From assembly GCA_023957475.1 (NCBI GenBank), contig JAMLHA010000011.1:47020-111019 (forward strand): 64,000 bases of DNA. Reading direction: 5' to 3'. This document shows, in pieces, positions 55,337-63,935 of this stretch (position 1 is its first letter; each line of letters begins with the position of its first letter). Under the pieces are notes generated by a model. It was given only the letters and a program-made list of their open reading frames with translations, searched no databases and had not been told where the DNA came from. The stretch comes from Crocinitomicaceae bacterium (lineage in GTDB: Bacteria; Bacteroidota; Bacteroidia; Flavobacteriales_D; Crocinitomicaceae). The position numbers and the translations under genes were made by a program.

Positions 55337-56197
55337 ATGAAAATTTATCCATTAAATACAGGTGATTTTAAATTAGATGGCGGAGCAATGTTTGGTGTTG
55401 TCCCAAAAACCATTTGGTCAAAAACAAATCCAGCTGATGAAAACAATATGTGCAACTGGTCGATGAGAAGTATGTTGATTGAGGATAGCGGACGCTTGAT
55501 GTTGATTGATACAGGTATTGGCGACAAGCAAAGCGAAAAGTTTTTTTCACATTATCACTTACATGGCAATGATTCATTGATAGGAAATTTACATAAATTG
55601 GGTTTTCACGAAGACGATATTACCGATGTTTTTTTAACACATTTACATTTTGACCATTGTGGTGGTGCTATAAAATGGAACAACGACCGAACAAGGTTCG
55701 AACCTGTTTTTAAAAAGGCAGTTTATTGGAGTAATGCCGATCATTGGAAATGGGCAACTATTCCAAATGAACGAGAAAAAGCATCGTTTTTATCCGAAAA
55801 TATCCTACCGATTCAGGATAGCCGTCAGTTGAAGTTTGTGCAACGTATAGGTGATTTTACTCGCAACGCCATACCAAATATTGACGTGCTATTTGTGGAT
55901 GGACATACCGAAAGTATGATGATTCCGCATATTCAATACAAAGAAAAGACAGTGGTGTTTATGGCCGACTTGTTGCCAAGTGTTGGTCACATTCCATTGC
56001 CTTACGTGATGGGATATGATACACGACCTTTGGAAACGTTGAAAGAAAAAGCAAAATTCTTAAAAGAAGCAGCCGATAACGGATATTATTTGTTTTTAGA
56101 GCACGATAGTGTCAACGAATTATGTACCGTAAAAGAAACCGAAAAGGGAATACGATTGGATCAAAGATTCTCTTTTAACGAAATTTTTGGAAACTAA
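55337..56197 (+). CDS. MBL-fold metallo-hydrolase
   Basis: 286 residues from ATG 55337. The metallo-beta-lactamase signature is DVFLTHLHFDHCGGAIKW near residue 105 (HxHxDH); further metal-site residues are FVDGHTESMMIPH and FMADLLPSVGHI, and the late FLEHDSVNELCTV. The N-terminal FKLDGGAMFGVVPKTIWSK resembles lactonase-like/AttM-type hydrolases. The substrate may be a lactone or thioester; it is not determined. A downstream gene begins 10 bases after its stop and is probably in the same unit. Confidence 0.87.
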   Translation: MKIYPLNTGDFKLDGGAMFGVVPKTIWSKTNPADENNMCNWSMRSMLIEDSGRLMLIDTGIGDKQSEKFFSHYHLHGNDSLIGNLHKLGFHEDDITDVFLTHLHFDHCGGAIKWNNDRTRFEPVFKKAVYWSNADHWKWATIPNEREKASFLSENILPIQDSRQLKFVQRIGDFTRNAIPNIDVLFVDGHTESMMIPHIQYKEKTVVFMADLLPSVGHIPLPYVMGYDTRPLETLKEKAKFLKEAADNGYYLFLEHDSVNELCTVKETEKGIRLDQRFSFNEIFGN

Positions 56198-56207
56198 ATT
56201 ATACTAC

Positions 56208-57401
56208 ATGAATAACTATTTAATTGAATTATTTAAAGAAGAGAACACGGTAATTATTCCTGGGTTTGGAGCTCTTACTATGGTAAATAGAGCGAAAAAT
56301 GAGTTGATGTTTATGGGGTTTATGAAACACAACGATGGAACATTGGTAAAATACATCGCATCAAAAGACGGGGTAGATGAAGCTACTGCTATGGCTAAAT
56401 TAGTTGCTTATGTTGATGACATAAAAAATGCTATCGATAACGGTAAAGTGTTCGATATACCAGGTGTTGGTTCTTTTTCTAAAGACAATGCGGGCGATGT
56501 TTCGTTTTCTCAAAATGATTTATCAGCAGAATCCGCTCAAAACACCATTACTATAAAGGAAGAACCAAAGGAAGAAGTGGTTGTAGAAGAAAAGGTGGCG
56601 GAGGTAGAAGAAGCGTTAACTGAAGTTGAAGAAAAAGTGACTGAAGTTGTCGAAGAAGTTGTCGAAGAAAAAGAAGTAAAGGAAGAGCCAATTACTCCGA
56701 TAGTTAGCGATAAAATAGCAACAACCATTGTTGAAACTCCCACCTCAAAAGAAACACCAGTTTCAGAAGAAGAGCAATGGAACGATGATTTGGATTTACC
56801 TCCATTGAATTATCAACCGGAACGACCAAAGAAGCCGATTTTAGAAAAAGCAAAAAAAGATGGACTTACACCACATAAAAGAAAAACAGTGCTATTCTTC
56901 TTGTTGGCAATTTTAATAGTTGGAGGAGCTGCTTTTTTAGGATTTAATAAAGATTTTAGAAATAAAATACCATTTTTAGCGTCAAAAACTACGAATGCTG
57001 AACAAGTAGTTGGAGAAAACACCAAAAATGACGAGGTGGAAGAGGAAGTGACACAAGAAGAAGAAATTGCTGATGAATCCAATTCAAATGAAGAGCAGGA
57101 AACTTTTGTTCAAGAAGAAAAGAAAGAACCGACTGTTGAAAAACCTCAACCAAAAGTAGTTGCTTCAGGAAATTTAAGAGTTGATCAATCGTTACCTATT
57201 CAAATCATTGTTGGTTCTTTTGGTGTGGAAGACAACGCTAATCGTTTGGTGGATAAGTTAAAATCAATGGGATTTCCAGCAGCAATTATAAATCAAGGTA
57301 ATTTGTTTGTGGTGACAGTAGCATCTTTTAGCTCCATGGAGGAATATCAAGCAAATAGTGAACAATTAAAACAGGTAGGTAACTACTGGGTAAAGAAATA
57401 A
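56208..57401 (+). CDS. HU-CCDC81 and SPOR domain envelope protein
   Basis: 397 residues from ATG 56208. The N-terminal 100 residues are the bacterial HU-CCDC81 domain (YLIELFKEENTVIIPGFGAL and DIPGVGSFSKDN). Then comes an acidic, repetitive stretch (EEKVAEVEEALTEVEEKV and similar, about 110-190), one membrane segment (VLFFLLAILIVGGAAFLGF near 235), another acidic linker, and a C-terminal SPOR domain from about residue 325 (PIQIIVGSFGVEDNANRLVD) that binds denuded peptidoglycan at division sites. The cytoplasmic HU-like part may contact the nucleoid or other proteins. It is a Bacteroidota-specific arrangement. The gene follows the MBL-fold gene by ten bases. Confidence 0.88.
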   Translation: MNNYLIELFKEENTVIIPGFGALTMVNRAKNELMFMGFMKHNDGTLVKYIASKDGVDEATAMAKLVAYVDDIKNAIDNGKVFDIPGVGSFSKDNAGDVSFSQNDLSAESAQNTITIKEEPKEEVVVEEKVAEVEEALTEVEEKVTEVVEEVVEEKEVKEEPITPIVSDKIATTIVETPTSKETPVSEEEQWNDDLDLPPLNYQPERPKKPILEKAKKDGLTPHKRKTVLFFLLAILIVGGAAFLGFNKDFRNKIPFLASKTTNAEQVVGENTKNDEVEEEVTQEEEIADESNSNEEQETFVQEEKKEPTVEKPQPKVVASGNLRVDQSLPIQIIVGSFGVEDNANRLVDKLKSMGFPAAIINQGNLFVVTVASFSSMEEYQANSEQLKQVGNYWVKK

Positions 57402-57407
57402 GACAAT

Positions 57408-58241
57408 ATGAATTGGCAAACAATCAAAGAATATCAAGACATTACTTTTAAGCAATGCAATGGCGTTGCCCGAATAGCTTTTAATCGACCTGAATGCAGA
57501 AATGCTTTTAGACCCAAAACAGTGTCTGAATTGCTTGAAGCGTTGATAATAGCTCATGAATCACAAGAAATTGGTGTTGTTTTGATTTCTGGAGAAGGGC
57601 CTTCGCCAAAAGATGGTGGATGGGCTTTTTGTTCTGGTGGCGATCAACGTGTGCGTTCAACAACTGGTTACAAAGGGGAAGATGGTGTTAATCGTTTCAA
57701 TATTTTGGATGTGCAACGTCAAATTCGTTTTATGAATAAAGTAGTGATTGCTGTTGTGCCAGGTTGGGCAGTTGGTGGTGGTCATAGTTTGCATGTGGTG
57801 TGTGATTTAACGTTGGCAAGTAAAGAACATGCTGTATTTAAGCAAACAGATGTTGATGTTGCCAGTGTTGATGGTGGCTTTGGTTCTGCATATTTGGCAC
57901 GTCAAGTTGGACAAAAAAGAGCCAGAGAGGTATTCTTTTTAGGAAAATCATATACTGCTCAAGAAGCCTATGACATGGGAATGGTTAATGCAGTTGTGCC
58001 ACACGATGAATTGGAGCAAACTGCTTACGATTGGGCACAAGAAATATTAACCAAGAGTCCAACCGCTGTAAAAATGGCAAAATTTGCCTTTAATCTCATT
58101 GACGATGGTCTTGTTGGTCAGCAAGTTTATGCTGGCGAGGCAACACGTTTAATTTACGGAACAGAAGAAGCTGTAGAAGGAAGAAACGCATTTTTAGAGA
58201 AACGAAAGAGAGACTTTTCGAAATTTCCAAAATTTCCGTAA
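57408..58241 (+). CDS. menB: 1,4-dihydroxy-2-naphthoyl-CoA synthase
   Basis: 277 residues. Dieckmann-type ring closure of o-succinylbenzoyl-CoA in menaquinone synthesis. The crotonase fold has GVARIAFNRPECRNAFRPKT, the MenB-specific FCSGGDQRVRSTTGY, VVPGWAVGGGHSLHVVCDL and the tight stretch SVDGGFGSAYLARQVG near residue 160 that carries oxyanion and bicarbonate-site residues. It starts six bases after the SPOR gene. Other menaquinone genes are not in the window. A strong terminator follows at once. Confidence 0.95.
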   Translation: MNWQTIKEYQDITFKQCNGVARIAFNRPECRNAFRPKTVSELLEALIIAHESQEIGVVLISGEGPSPKDGGWAFCSGGDQRVRSTTGYKGEDGVNRFNILDVQRQIRFMNKVVIAVVPGWAVGGGHSLHVVCDLTLASKEHAVFKQTDVDVASVDGGFGSAYLARQVGQKRAREVFFLGKSYTAQEAYDMGMVNAVVPHDELEQTAYDWAQEILTKSPTAVKMAKFAFNLIDDGLVGQQVYAGEATRLIYGTEEAVEGRNAFLEKRKRDFSKFPKFP

Positions 58242-58268
58242 AAAAAGCTGCATTTGCAGCTTTTTTTT
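58241..58268. terminator. Bidirectional terminator between menB and the next gene
   Basis: AAAAAAGCTGCA (58241-58252) pairs perfectly with TGCAGCTTTTTT (58255-58266), loop TT, with T tracts on both strands. It is shared by menB and the convergent gene. Confidence 0.9.
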
Positions 58269-58680
58269 ATTTCTTTAGAAATCCACCTAAAATGCCACCT
58301 AGCATTCCAGATAATCCACCCTTTTTTGAAGATGAATTTGAAAGCATTGAAATAATTGAAGTAATAGAGTTGAAATCTATATTTTTCATCAAATCAGGTA
58401 GTGCACCAGCAACACTTTTTGCTTGTGTGTCGGATAATCCTACTTTAGAAACTAAATTCTTGACAAAATCATTTTGCATAGCTGATTGAAATGCATTGTC
58501 ATTTGAAGTGTTTGGCTTTGAAGAAGCTAAACTAGATAATTCCTTAGGATTATTACTAGCTTTAGAGTGAATTACTTCTGTTAATTGATTAATTACTCCA
58601 GATTGTTTGCTTTCTTCAATGCCTAAATTCGATAAAATACCTTTTACAGAATCGTTGTTTAATAATGATGTTAAATCCAT
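58267..58680 (-). CDS. Hypothetical protein, DUF937-like helical composition
   Basis: 137 residues without signal peptide. The sequence consists of short amphipathic helices rich in Ser, Asn, Leu and Lys (LTSLLNNDSVKGILSNLGIE, MQNDFVKNLVSKVGLSDTQA, FNSITSIISMLSNSSSKKGG) and ends with the glycine-rich GGLSGMLGGILGGFLKK. The repeated helical units resemble DUF937-type proteins, but I am not certain of the family. The stop shares the terminator with menB. It starts three bases from the end of the lipoprotein gene and is probably co-transcribed with it. Confidence 0.65.
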   Translation of the reverse strand: MDLTSLLNNDSVKGILSNLGIEESKQSGVINQLTEVIHSKASNNPKELSSLASSKPNTSNDNAFQSAMQNDFVKNLVSKVGLSDTQAKSVAGALPDLMKNIDFNSITSIISMLSNSSSKKGGLSGMLGGILGGFLKK

Positions 58681-58683
58681 GAT

Positions 58684-59154
58684 TTATTTCTTGTATTTGT
58701 ATAAAACTCTACCTTCCCAATTTTCAAAAGTTAGGTATATCTCACTGTCTTTTTCTTTTAAATAAGCTAAGTCGGTGATGTCAACTTCCAAGCGTTTTTT
58801 AACGATAGAGCGACAATTGTCTTCATTTGCATGGTGTACAATTTGCACAGCACGAATTGGGGGAAGAGATTTCGCAATTGCTTCACTACCAATGATTTCA
58901 AATTCATGATCTTTGCATCCACCGCCATACGTGATGTCAATGTAGAGCGTATTTTCATTTACTTCAATAGCATCAATACTCATAATTGGATCGGATTCTT
59001 TTGCAAATTTTCCGATGGTTGCTTTCATTTTCATTGTTTCCAAATCCGTTTTGTTTATGGCCGCTTCTTTTTTAATTGTATCACTACTTGTGTTTTTCTT
59101 TGTTCCACAAGCTAAAAAGAATGCGCTAATTGCTAAAAATACTACTATTTTCAT
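58684..59154 (-). CDS. Hypothetical lipoprotein
   Basis: 156 residues beginning MKIVVFLAISAFFLACGTKK, a short signal with lipobox and lipidated Cys16. After a Ser/Lys-rich linker comes a beta-rich domain with NTLYIDITYGGGCKDHEFEI and, 40 residues later, NEDNCRSIVKKRLEVD, the two cysteines possibly forming a disulfide in the periplasm. A Bacteroidota lipoprotein family with the same YGGGC pattern is recalled, function unknown. It precedes the gene at 58267 with no gap worth noting (three bases). Confidence 0.75.
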   Translation of the reverse strand: MKIVVFLAISAFFLACGTKKNTSSDTIKKEAAINKTDLETMKMKATIGKFAKESDPIMSIDAIEVNENTLYIDITYGGGCKDHEFEIIGSEAIAKSLPPIRAVQIVHHANEDNCRSIVKKRLEVDITDLAYLKEKDSEIYLTFENWEGRVLYKYKK

Positions 59155-59213
59155 TTTACGTTGTTTTTATCGTTTATCTATCAAATATTGTACCAATTTT
59201 AAAAGCTTAAGAT

Positions 59214-60125
59214 TTAACTGTCAGAATGATTGTTTCGAGGATGATATGATAAAATGGCATCTCTTAAAAAACGTTCGTCTAAGTGTGTGTATATTTCAGT
59301 TGTGGTAATGGATTCATGACCAAGCATTTCTTGTATGGCACGTAAATTTGCTCCACCTTCCAATAAATGGGTGGCAAAAGAATGTCTAAATGTGTGTGGA
59401 GAAACCGTCTTTTTTATTCCAGCATTGAGTGCTGTTTGTTTGATGATGGTAAAAATCATAACACGTGTTAGTTGTGCGCCTCTTCGGTTTAAAAAAACAA
59501 ATTTTTCTGCTTGTGGCTGTATCGGAAGAAGTGCCCTTGAATTGGCACGGTAATTGGTTATTTCTTTTATCACAGTTGGACTAGCAGGAACCAATCTTTC
59601 TTTATTTCCTTTACCAATTACTCTTACAAACCCTTTGTCAAAATGAAGATCCTCAAATCTCAAATTAACAAGTTCGGAAACACGTAATCCACAACTATAA
59701 AGCGTTTCTAAAATAGCTCTATTGCGTTCTCCTTCAGCTTTGGATAGGTCAATGGAGGCAATCATTGCATCAATTTCTTCTATAGATAAAACAGCAGGCA
59801 ATTTCCTACCGATAGAGGGGAGTTCAATAAGTTCCGAAGGATTGTCTTTTATTTCATCTTCTAAAAATAAATAATTGTAAAATTGTTTTATACCCGATAC
59901 AATTCGAGCTTGCGTTCTACTGCTTAATCCTAAGTCATAAAGAGCAGCAATGAATTGAACTAAATCGTTGTGTGTGACAGCAATGGGGCTTGTTTTTTTA
60001 GCCTCAAAAAAATCGTGTAATTTCTTTACATCTCTCGTGTATGCATCGACAGAATTTTCTACCAAACCTTTTTCGATTTTTAAATATGCAATAAAATCAT
60101 TAATATAGTGCTCCCAATTTGACAT
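59214..60125 (-). CDS. xerD: Site-specific tyrosine recombinase XerD
   Basis: 303 residues. Resolves chromosome dimers at dif with XerC and FtsK. The SAM-like N-terminal domain (FIAYLKIEKGLVENSVDAYT) is followed by the catalytic domain with Arg in ETLYSCGLRVSELVNLR, Lys in VRVIGKGNKERLVP, the HxxR box SPHTFRHSFATHLLEGG and the tyrosine in TTTEIYTHLDERFLRD. The start codon is three bases from the start of the divergent aroQ. A single XerC/D-like gene may serve both roles in some Bacteroidota, which is not decided here. Confidence 0.94.
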   Translation of the reverse strand: MSNWEHYINDFIAYLKIEKGLVENSVDAYTRDVKKLHDFFEAKKTSPIAVTHNDLVQFIAALYDLGLSSRTQARIVSGIKQFYNYLFLEDEIKDNPSELIELPSIGRKLPAVLSIEEIDAMIASIDLSKAEGERNRAILETLYSCGLRVSELVNLRFEDLHFDKGFVRVIGKGNKERLVPASPTVIKEITNYRANSRALLPIQPQAEKFVFLNRRGAQLTRVMIFTIIKQTALNAGIKKTVSPHTFRHSFATHLLEGGANLRAIQEMLGHESITTTEIYTHLDERFLRDAILSYHPRNNHSDS

Positions 60126-60128
60126 GGT

Positions 60129-60536
60129 ATGAAACTTTTAATAATAAACGGACCAAATTTAAACTTACTTGGCCAAAGAGATACACAAATATACGGTACT
60201 CAATCATTTGAAAGCTATTTTTTGGAATTAAAAAGTAAGTTTCCAACAATTGAACTTTTGAGTTTTCAATCCAATAGTGAAGGAGAGATCATTGATACTA
60301 TGCAGCAAGCAGCGGTAGATGGCATCGTTCTTAATGCTGGAGGATATACTCATACAAGTGTTGCCATTCGGGATTGCATTGATGTTCTTAAAACGCCTGT
60401 TGTTGAGGTGCATATTTCTAATATTGCCGGACGAGAATCTTTTCGTCATGAATCACTGCTAACACCAGTTTGTGTAGGATGTGTTATGGGTTTTGGTTTA
60501 AAATCATACGAAATAGCTGTTCAATCATTTTTATAA
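60129..60536 (+). CDS. aroQ: 3-dehydroquinate dehydratase, type II
   Basis: 135 residues; third step of the shikimate pathway. Type II signatures are LIINGPNLNLLGQRDTQIYG at the start, SFQSNSEGEIIDTMQQAA, and ILNAGGYTHTSVAIRDCI followed by VVEVHISNIAGRESFRH, with the catalytic Tyr near residue 22 and the histidine around residue 97. The start faces that of xerD with three bases between, a pair often seen together in Bacteroidota; each promoter must lie inside the neighbouring gene. No other aro gene is present. Confidence 0.96.
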   Translation: MKLLIINGPNLNLLGQRDTQIYGTQSFESYFLELKSKFPTIELLSFQSNSEGEIIDTMQQAAVDGIVLNAGGYTHTSVAIRDCIDVLKTPVVEVHISNIAGRESFRHESLLTPVCVGCVMGFGLKSYEIAVQSFL

Positions 60537-60682
60537 TTTTTTTTTGAGATTCCAATAATGAGGTTGTTTTTGGAAAGGTAAAATTTTGTTTGATAGATTT
60601 TTATTAAGACCTTTGTTAACCGATTAAGTGCTACTTCTTAGTCAGTGTAAAATAAAAGTAAATAATTATCGCTACATATAAA

Positions 60683-63001
60683 ATGACAAATTTCAAACTT
60701 CTTTTTCTCTTATTAGGAATCCTATTGTATGGTGAATATAGCTCTGCACAATGTGTAGATTCAAAAATACCCAAAAGTGGATGGAATGTACATTATTTTG
60801 ATAGTGAGGAAGCAGCTGGAGAAGGTGCAAATAACGGAAAAGCAATTTATGCTATCGACGGAGATTCTACCAAGTTTTGGCACACGCAATGGCAAGGTGC
60901 GCAACCTGGTTATCCGCATGAAATTCAAATCAATTTAGGGTCAAGCCATGATGTGAGTGGTATTTCGTTATTAAGTAGATATGATAATCCTTATGGTAAA
61001 GCCAAACAATATGAAATTTATTTAAGCAACGATGGCACAAATTGGCAAGTAGCTCAATCGACTGGTGATTTCACTTATCCAAATGTCAATGCTGCTGCTC
61101 AACGAACTTATGTCTTTTTTGGAGCTGTAGCAGCACAATATGTTCGTATTAAATTGTTGTCATCTTATGGCAATTACTATTATTCAGTTATTTCTGAAAT
61201 AGATATTTATGAAAATTTGACTTGTCCTGCAACAGGTCAAAACAATCAATTGGCTACGTTTGATGCGATTCCAAAAAAATACACAAACGACGTTCCTTTT
61301 ACGGTGAATGCAACAACCAACTCTGGTTTGCCTATCAATTATACCATTGTTTCTGGCCCTGCAACTATTGCTGGAAACACCATTACGTTAAACGGAACAG
61401 GAGGAACAGTTGTGGTAAAAGCTGCTCAATCAGGGGATGCTACTTTTTATCCGTGGGAACAAACAAGAACGTTTGAAGTAGTGGATTTGACAACAATTCA
61501 ACCGCAGATTACAACACGTTTTACAGTCAATAAAGATATTCAAATGCCACAATTGGATGCATATCTTTTGCATGCATTTACTACGATTGACGAACCAACT
61601 CAATTGAGTGTAACTTCATTGGAATACATTATTGATGGTACAAGTTACCCTGCAATATTTAAAAATAATTCATGGCAGTATTGGTGGACACCAAGTCAGT
61701 ACGGTGCACATACGGTTCAAGTAAAAGCAACTGCAAGCAATGGACAATCGTTTACAGAAAATCTAACCTTAAATGTTAGCAACACCATAGCAAATACATT
61801 GGCACAGACATTTAATGGAGATGTGATTGATATGGGAACAATTGGTTCGCAATGGTTCTATGGTTCGTATGAATTGCCGCAATTTACAGCTGCTTACAAT
61901 AAAATTATAGCCGATTTTGCTATTTCTTGCCCAAGTGTACCTGGTGGATGTGATGATTGGGATCGTTTGGGATGGATTGAGGTTAAAGCTCCGAATGGTG
62001 ATTGGGTAGAAGTCATTCGATACATTACGCCGTATGGTGTTCCTTGTTCGCAATCAATTGATTTGATGGATTTTGCTTCTATTTTGCAAGGAAATGTAGA
62101 ATTTAGAATGTACATTGAAACGTGGGGAACAGGAGGTTGGAAATTGAATCTTAAGTTGAACTATGAAGCTGGTACTCCTGAATACAAGTATTCAAGTGTT
62201 GAAGAATTGTGGCACGGTGATTATTCATTTGGAAATCCTGCAAATCTTCAACCAACAGGAGCTAGAACAGTTGCTTTTGAACCAGAATTAGCTGGAGCTA
62301 AGATACGCTTGGTTTCTACAGGACATGGTTGGGGAAATAACAACACGTCAAATGCAGCAGAATTTTACCATGCTTTGCACCACATTGATGTGGATGGTGT
62401 AAATATGTTTGACCAAGATTTGTGGCAAAATTGCAACCCAAATCCAGCAAACTGTACAGGACAACAAGGAACTTGGCAATACAATAGAGCAGGTTGGTGT
62501 CCAGGAAGTATGGGAATGGTATTTAACTATGATTTAGATGCGTTTATGAATCAACCATCTGTTCAATTGGATTATATTTTTCAAGAATCATACATGGATA
62601 ATTGTCACCCAAACAACCCAAATTGTGTGTCTGGTGTAACTTGTACAGATTGCAACGATTCTTACAACCCATATTACCGAGTTGGGAGTTATGTAATTAA
62701 GTATAGCAATGTTCCATTTGTTTTGTCAACAGAGCATTTGACTATTCAAAATGATTTGGAAGCAACAGTTTACCCTAATCCAACAAAAGGAGATTTTCAA
62801 CTTCAATTAAACAATGAGTGGAAACATGTGGTAGTAAGTATTCAAAATATAGCAGGAGATGTTGTTCAAACACGTTTTTTCTCATCCGAAAAAGAATTGA
62901 ACGCAGCATCTTTCTCGATTAATAACTTAGCAAGTGGTGTTTACTTTTTGAAAATTCAAAGTGAAGGACAATTTGCAACAATGAAATTGATTAAAGAATA
63001 A
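60683..63001 (+). CDS. PNGase F-like T9SS protein with discoidin domain
   Basis: 772 residues with a signal peptide (FKLLFLLLGILLYGEYSSAQ). Domain order: F5/8 type C (discoidin) carbohydrate-binding domain, about 30-180 (IYAIDGDSTKFWHTQWQG, YVRIKLLSSYGNYYYSVISE); an Ig-like region; PNGase F N-terminal part, about 375-510 (CDDWDRLGWIEVKAPNGDW, VEVIRYITPYG); the C-terminal part, about 515-690 (STGHGWGNNNTSNAAEFYHA, RAGWCPGSMGM); and a T9SS type A sorting domain at the end (VYPNPTKGDFQLQL). PNGase F cleaves N-glycans from asparagine. The catalytic aspartate and glutamate need alignment to confirm. It may act on host or environmental glycoproteins at the cell surface. A terminator follows 60 bases after the stop. 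Confidence 0.85.
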   Translation: MTNFKLLFLLLGILLYGEYSSAQCVDSKIPKSGWNVHYFDSEEAAGEGANNGKAIYAIDGDSTKFWHTQWQGAQPGYPHEIQINLGSSHDVSGISLLSRYDNPYGKAKQYEIYLSNDGTNWQVAQSTGDFTYPNVNAAAQRTYVFFGAVAAQYVRIKLLSSYGNYYYSVISEIDIYENLTCPATGQNNQLATFDAIPKKYTNDVPFTVNATTNSGLPINYTIVSGPATIAGNTITLNGTGGTVVVKAAQSGDATFYPWEQTRTFEVVDLTTIQPQITTRFTVNKDIQMPQLDAYLLHAFTTIDEPTQLSVTSLEYIIDGTSYPAIFKNNSWQYWWTPSQYGAHTVQVKATASNGQSFTENLTLNVSNTIANTLAQTFNGDVIDMGTIGSQWFYGSYELPQFTAAYNKIIADFAISCPSVPGGCDDWDRLGWIEVKAPNGDWVEVIRYITPYGVPCSQSIDLMDFASILQGNVEFRMYIETWGTGGWKLNLKLNYEAGTPEYKYSSVEELWHGDYSFGNPANLQPTGARTVAFEPELAGAKIRLVSTGHGWGNNNTSNAAEFYHALHHIDVDGVNMFDQDLWQNCNPNPANCTGQQGTWQYNRAGWCPGSMGMVFNYDLDAFMNQPSVQLDYIFQESYMDNCHPNNPNCVSGVTCTDCNDSYNPYYRVGSYVIKYSNVPFVLSTEHLTIQNDLEATVYPNPTKGDFQLQLNNEWKHVVVSIQNIAGDVVQTRFFSSEKELNAASFSINNLASGVYFLKIQSEGQFATMKLIKE

Positions 63002-63405
63002 TTGCATTCTATAAAGATCTTTGTTAAAAAGTAGTAGTAGTTTAGTTAGGTAAAAAAGACCTCTGTTTAAATTTTAAGCAGAGGTTTTTTATTTTGATGA
63101 GGCGTTAATAAAAAAAAGATTTCTCAAAACCCTAAGTGGTTTTATCGGGATAAACTTACTTGTTCCTATTGGGATTTAGAAGAGGGAAGATGATGAGAAA
63201 GTCGTCACCTTCCTTCCTCTTTTCATCCACTTGATTACCGTCATTTCGCACCAACGAAGTTGGGGAGAAACCTTTTTTTGATTCAAAAAAAGTGAAATAA
63301 ATACTTCGTTTTTGTATATTTGTCTTCTAATGAACGTGGTTAAATTGTTGTCTGCTACAAATAATTATGTGGTGATGTAATTTTTGTCTAAAATTTAATT
63401 AATCA
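63002..63405. other. Intergenic region with possible dispersed-repeat fragment
   Basis: 404 bases with no gene. Besides the terminator it holds GTCATTTCGCACCAACGAAG and following GTTGGGGAGAAACC (63240-63273), a motif like the GTCATTTCGAC...GGAGAAATC repeats common between Flavobacteriales genes (recalled, not searched), and a -7 box TATATTTG (63315-63322) that is 83 bases before the next ATG. Confidence 0.4.
63059..63090 (+). terminator. Intrinsic terminator of the PNGase F-like gene
   Basis: ACCTCTGTTTAAA (63059-63071) pairs with TTTAAGCAGAGGT (63073-63085), one G-U pair, followed by TTTTT. Confidence 0.8.
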
Positions 63406-63879
63406 ATGAATGATTTTGTTCTATACTTCATTTTGGTTCAAGTAATATTATTGATTCCATCATTTTATTTTTACAGTTGGATATTTAGTAAGACAAAATT
63501 GGTAGCTGTAAAAGCATACTCTTTTTTGTGCACCATTTTGTTTCCAATTATATTTACTTGTGTGTTTGTTAACATCAACAATCAGTACATTTCTCCTTGG
63601 CTTCACTCGGAAAAATTTGATTCTAAAAAATGGCAAAATAATGATAAATATAGGTACCGCATGAAAAACGATATTCTTAAGAATAATGTTTTGATTGGTA
63701 AGACAAAAAATGAAGTTATAGCATTATTAGGAAATGATATTGAACATGGGCCTTGTAAAGATTGTATTGGTTATTCTACATACGAGCCTGTAGAGGGATT
63801 TTCTATTGATCACGAAGTGTTAGAAATTTATTTTGATGATCAGAATAGAGTAACTTCAGTAAGTATAAATTATTGGTAA
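63406..63879 (+). CDS. Small membrane protein with BamE/SmpA-like domain
   Basis: 157 residues. Two hydrophobic segments (FVLYFILVQVILLIPSFYF and FLCTILFPIIFTCVFVNI) fill the first 50 residues. The C-terminal 80 residues resemble the SmpA/OmlA (BamE) pattern: MKNDILKNNVLIGKTKNEVI, ALLGNDIE, then EYLEIYFDDQNRVTSVSI-like ending (VLEIYFDDQNRVTSVSINYW). In BamE the fold binds other envelope proteins; here it is probably exposed from the inner membrane. No operon partner is seen, and the function is unknown. Confidence 0.7.
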   Translation: MNDFVLYFILVQVILLIPSFYFYSWIFSKTKLVAVKAYSFLCTILFPIIFTCVFVNINNQYISPWLHSEKFDSKKWQNNDKYRYRMKNDILKNNVLIGKTKNEVIALLGNDIEHGPCKDCIGYSTYEPVEGFSIDHEVLEIYFDDQNRVTSVSINYW

Positions 63880-63935
63880 CTGCTAAGTAAAAAAATAAAA
63901 TAGGAATTACACATTCATCCGTAATTTTTCCAATT

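Noticed and set aside
55680..55710. GTTCGAA-like tRNA T-arm sequence
   Set aside because: It lies inside the MBL-fold coding region and no cloverleaf can be built around it.
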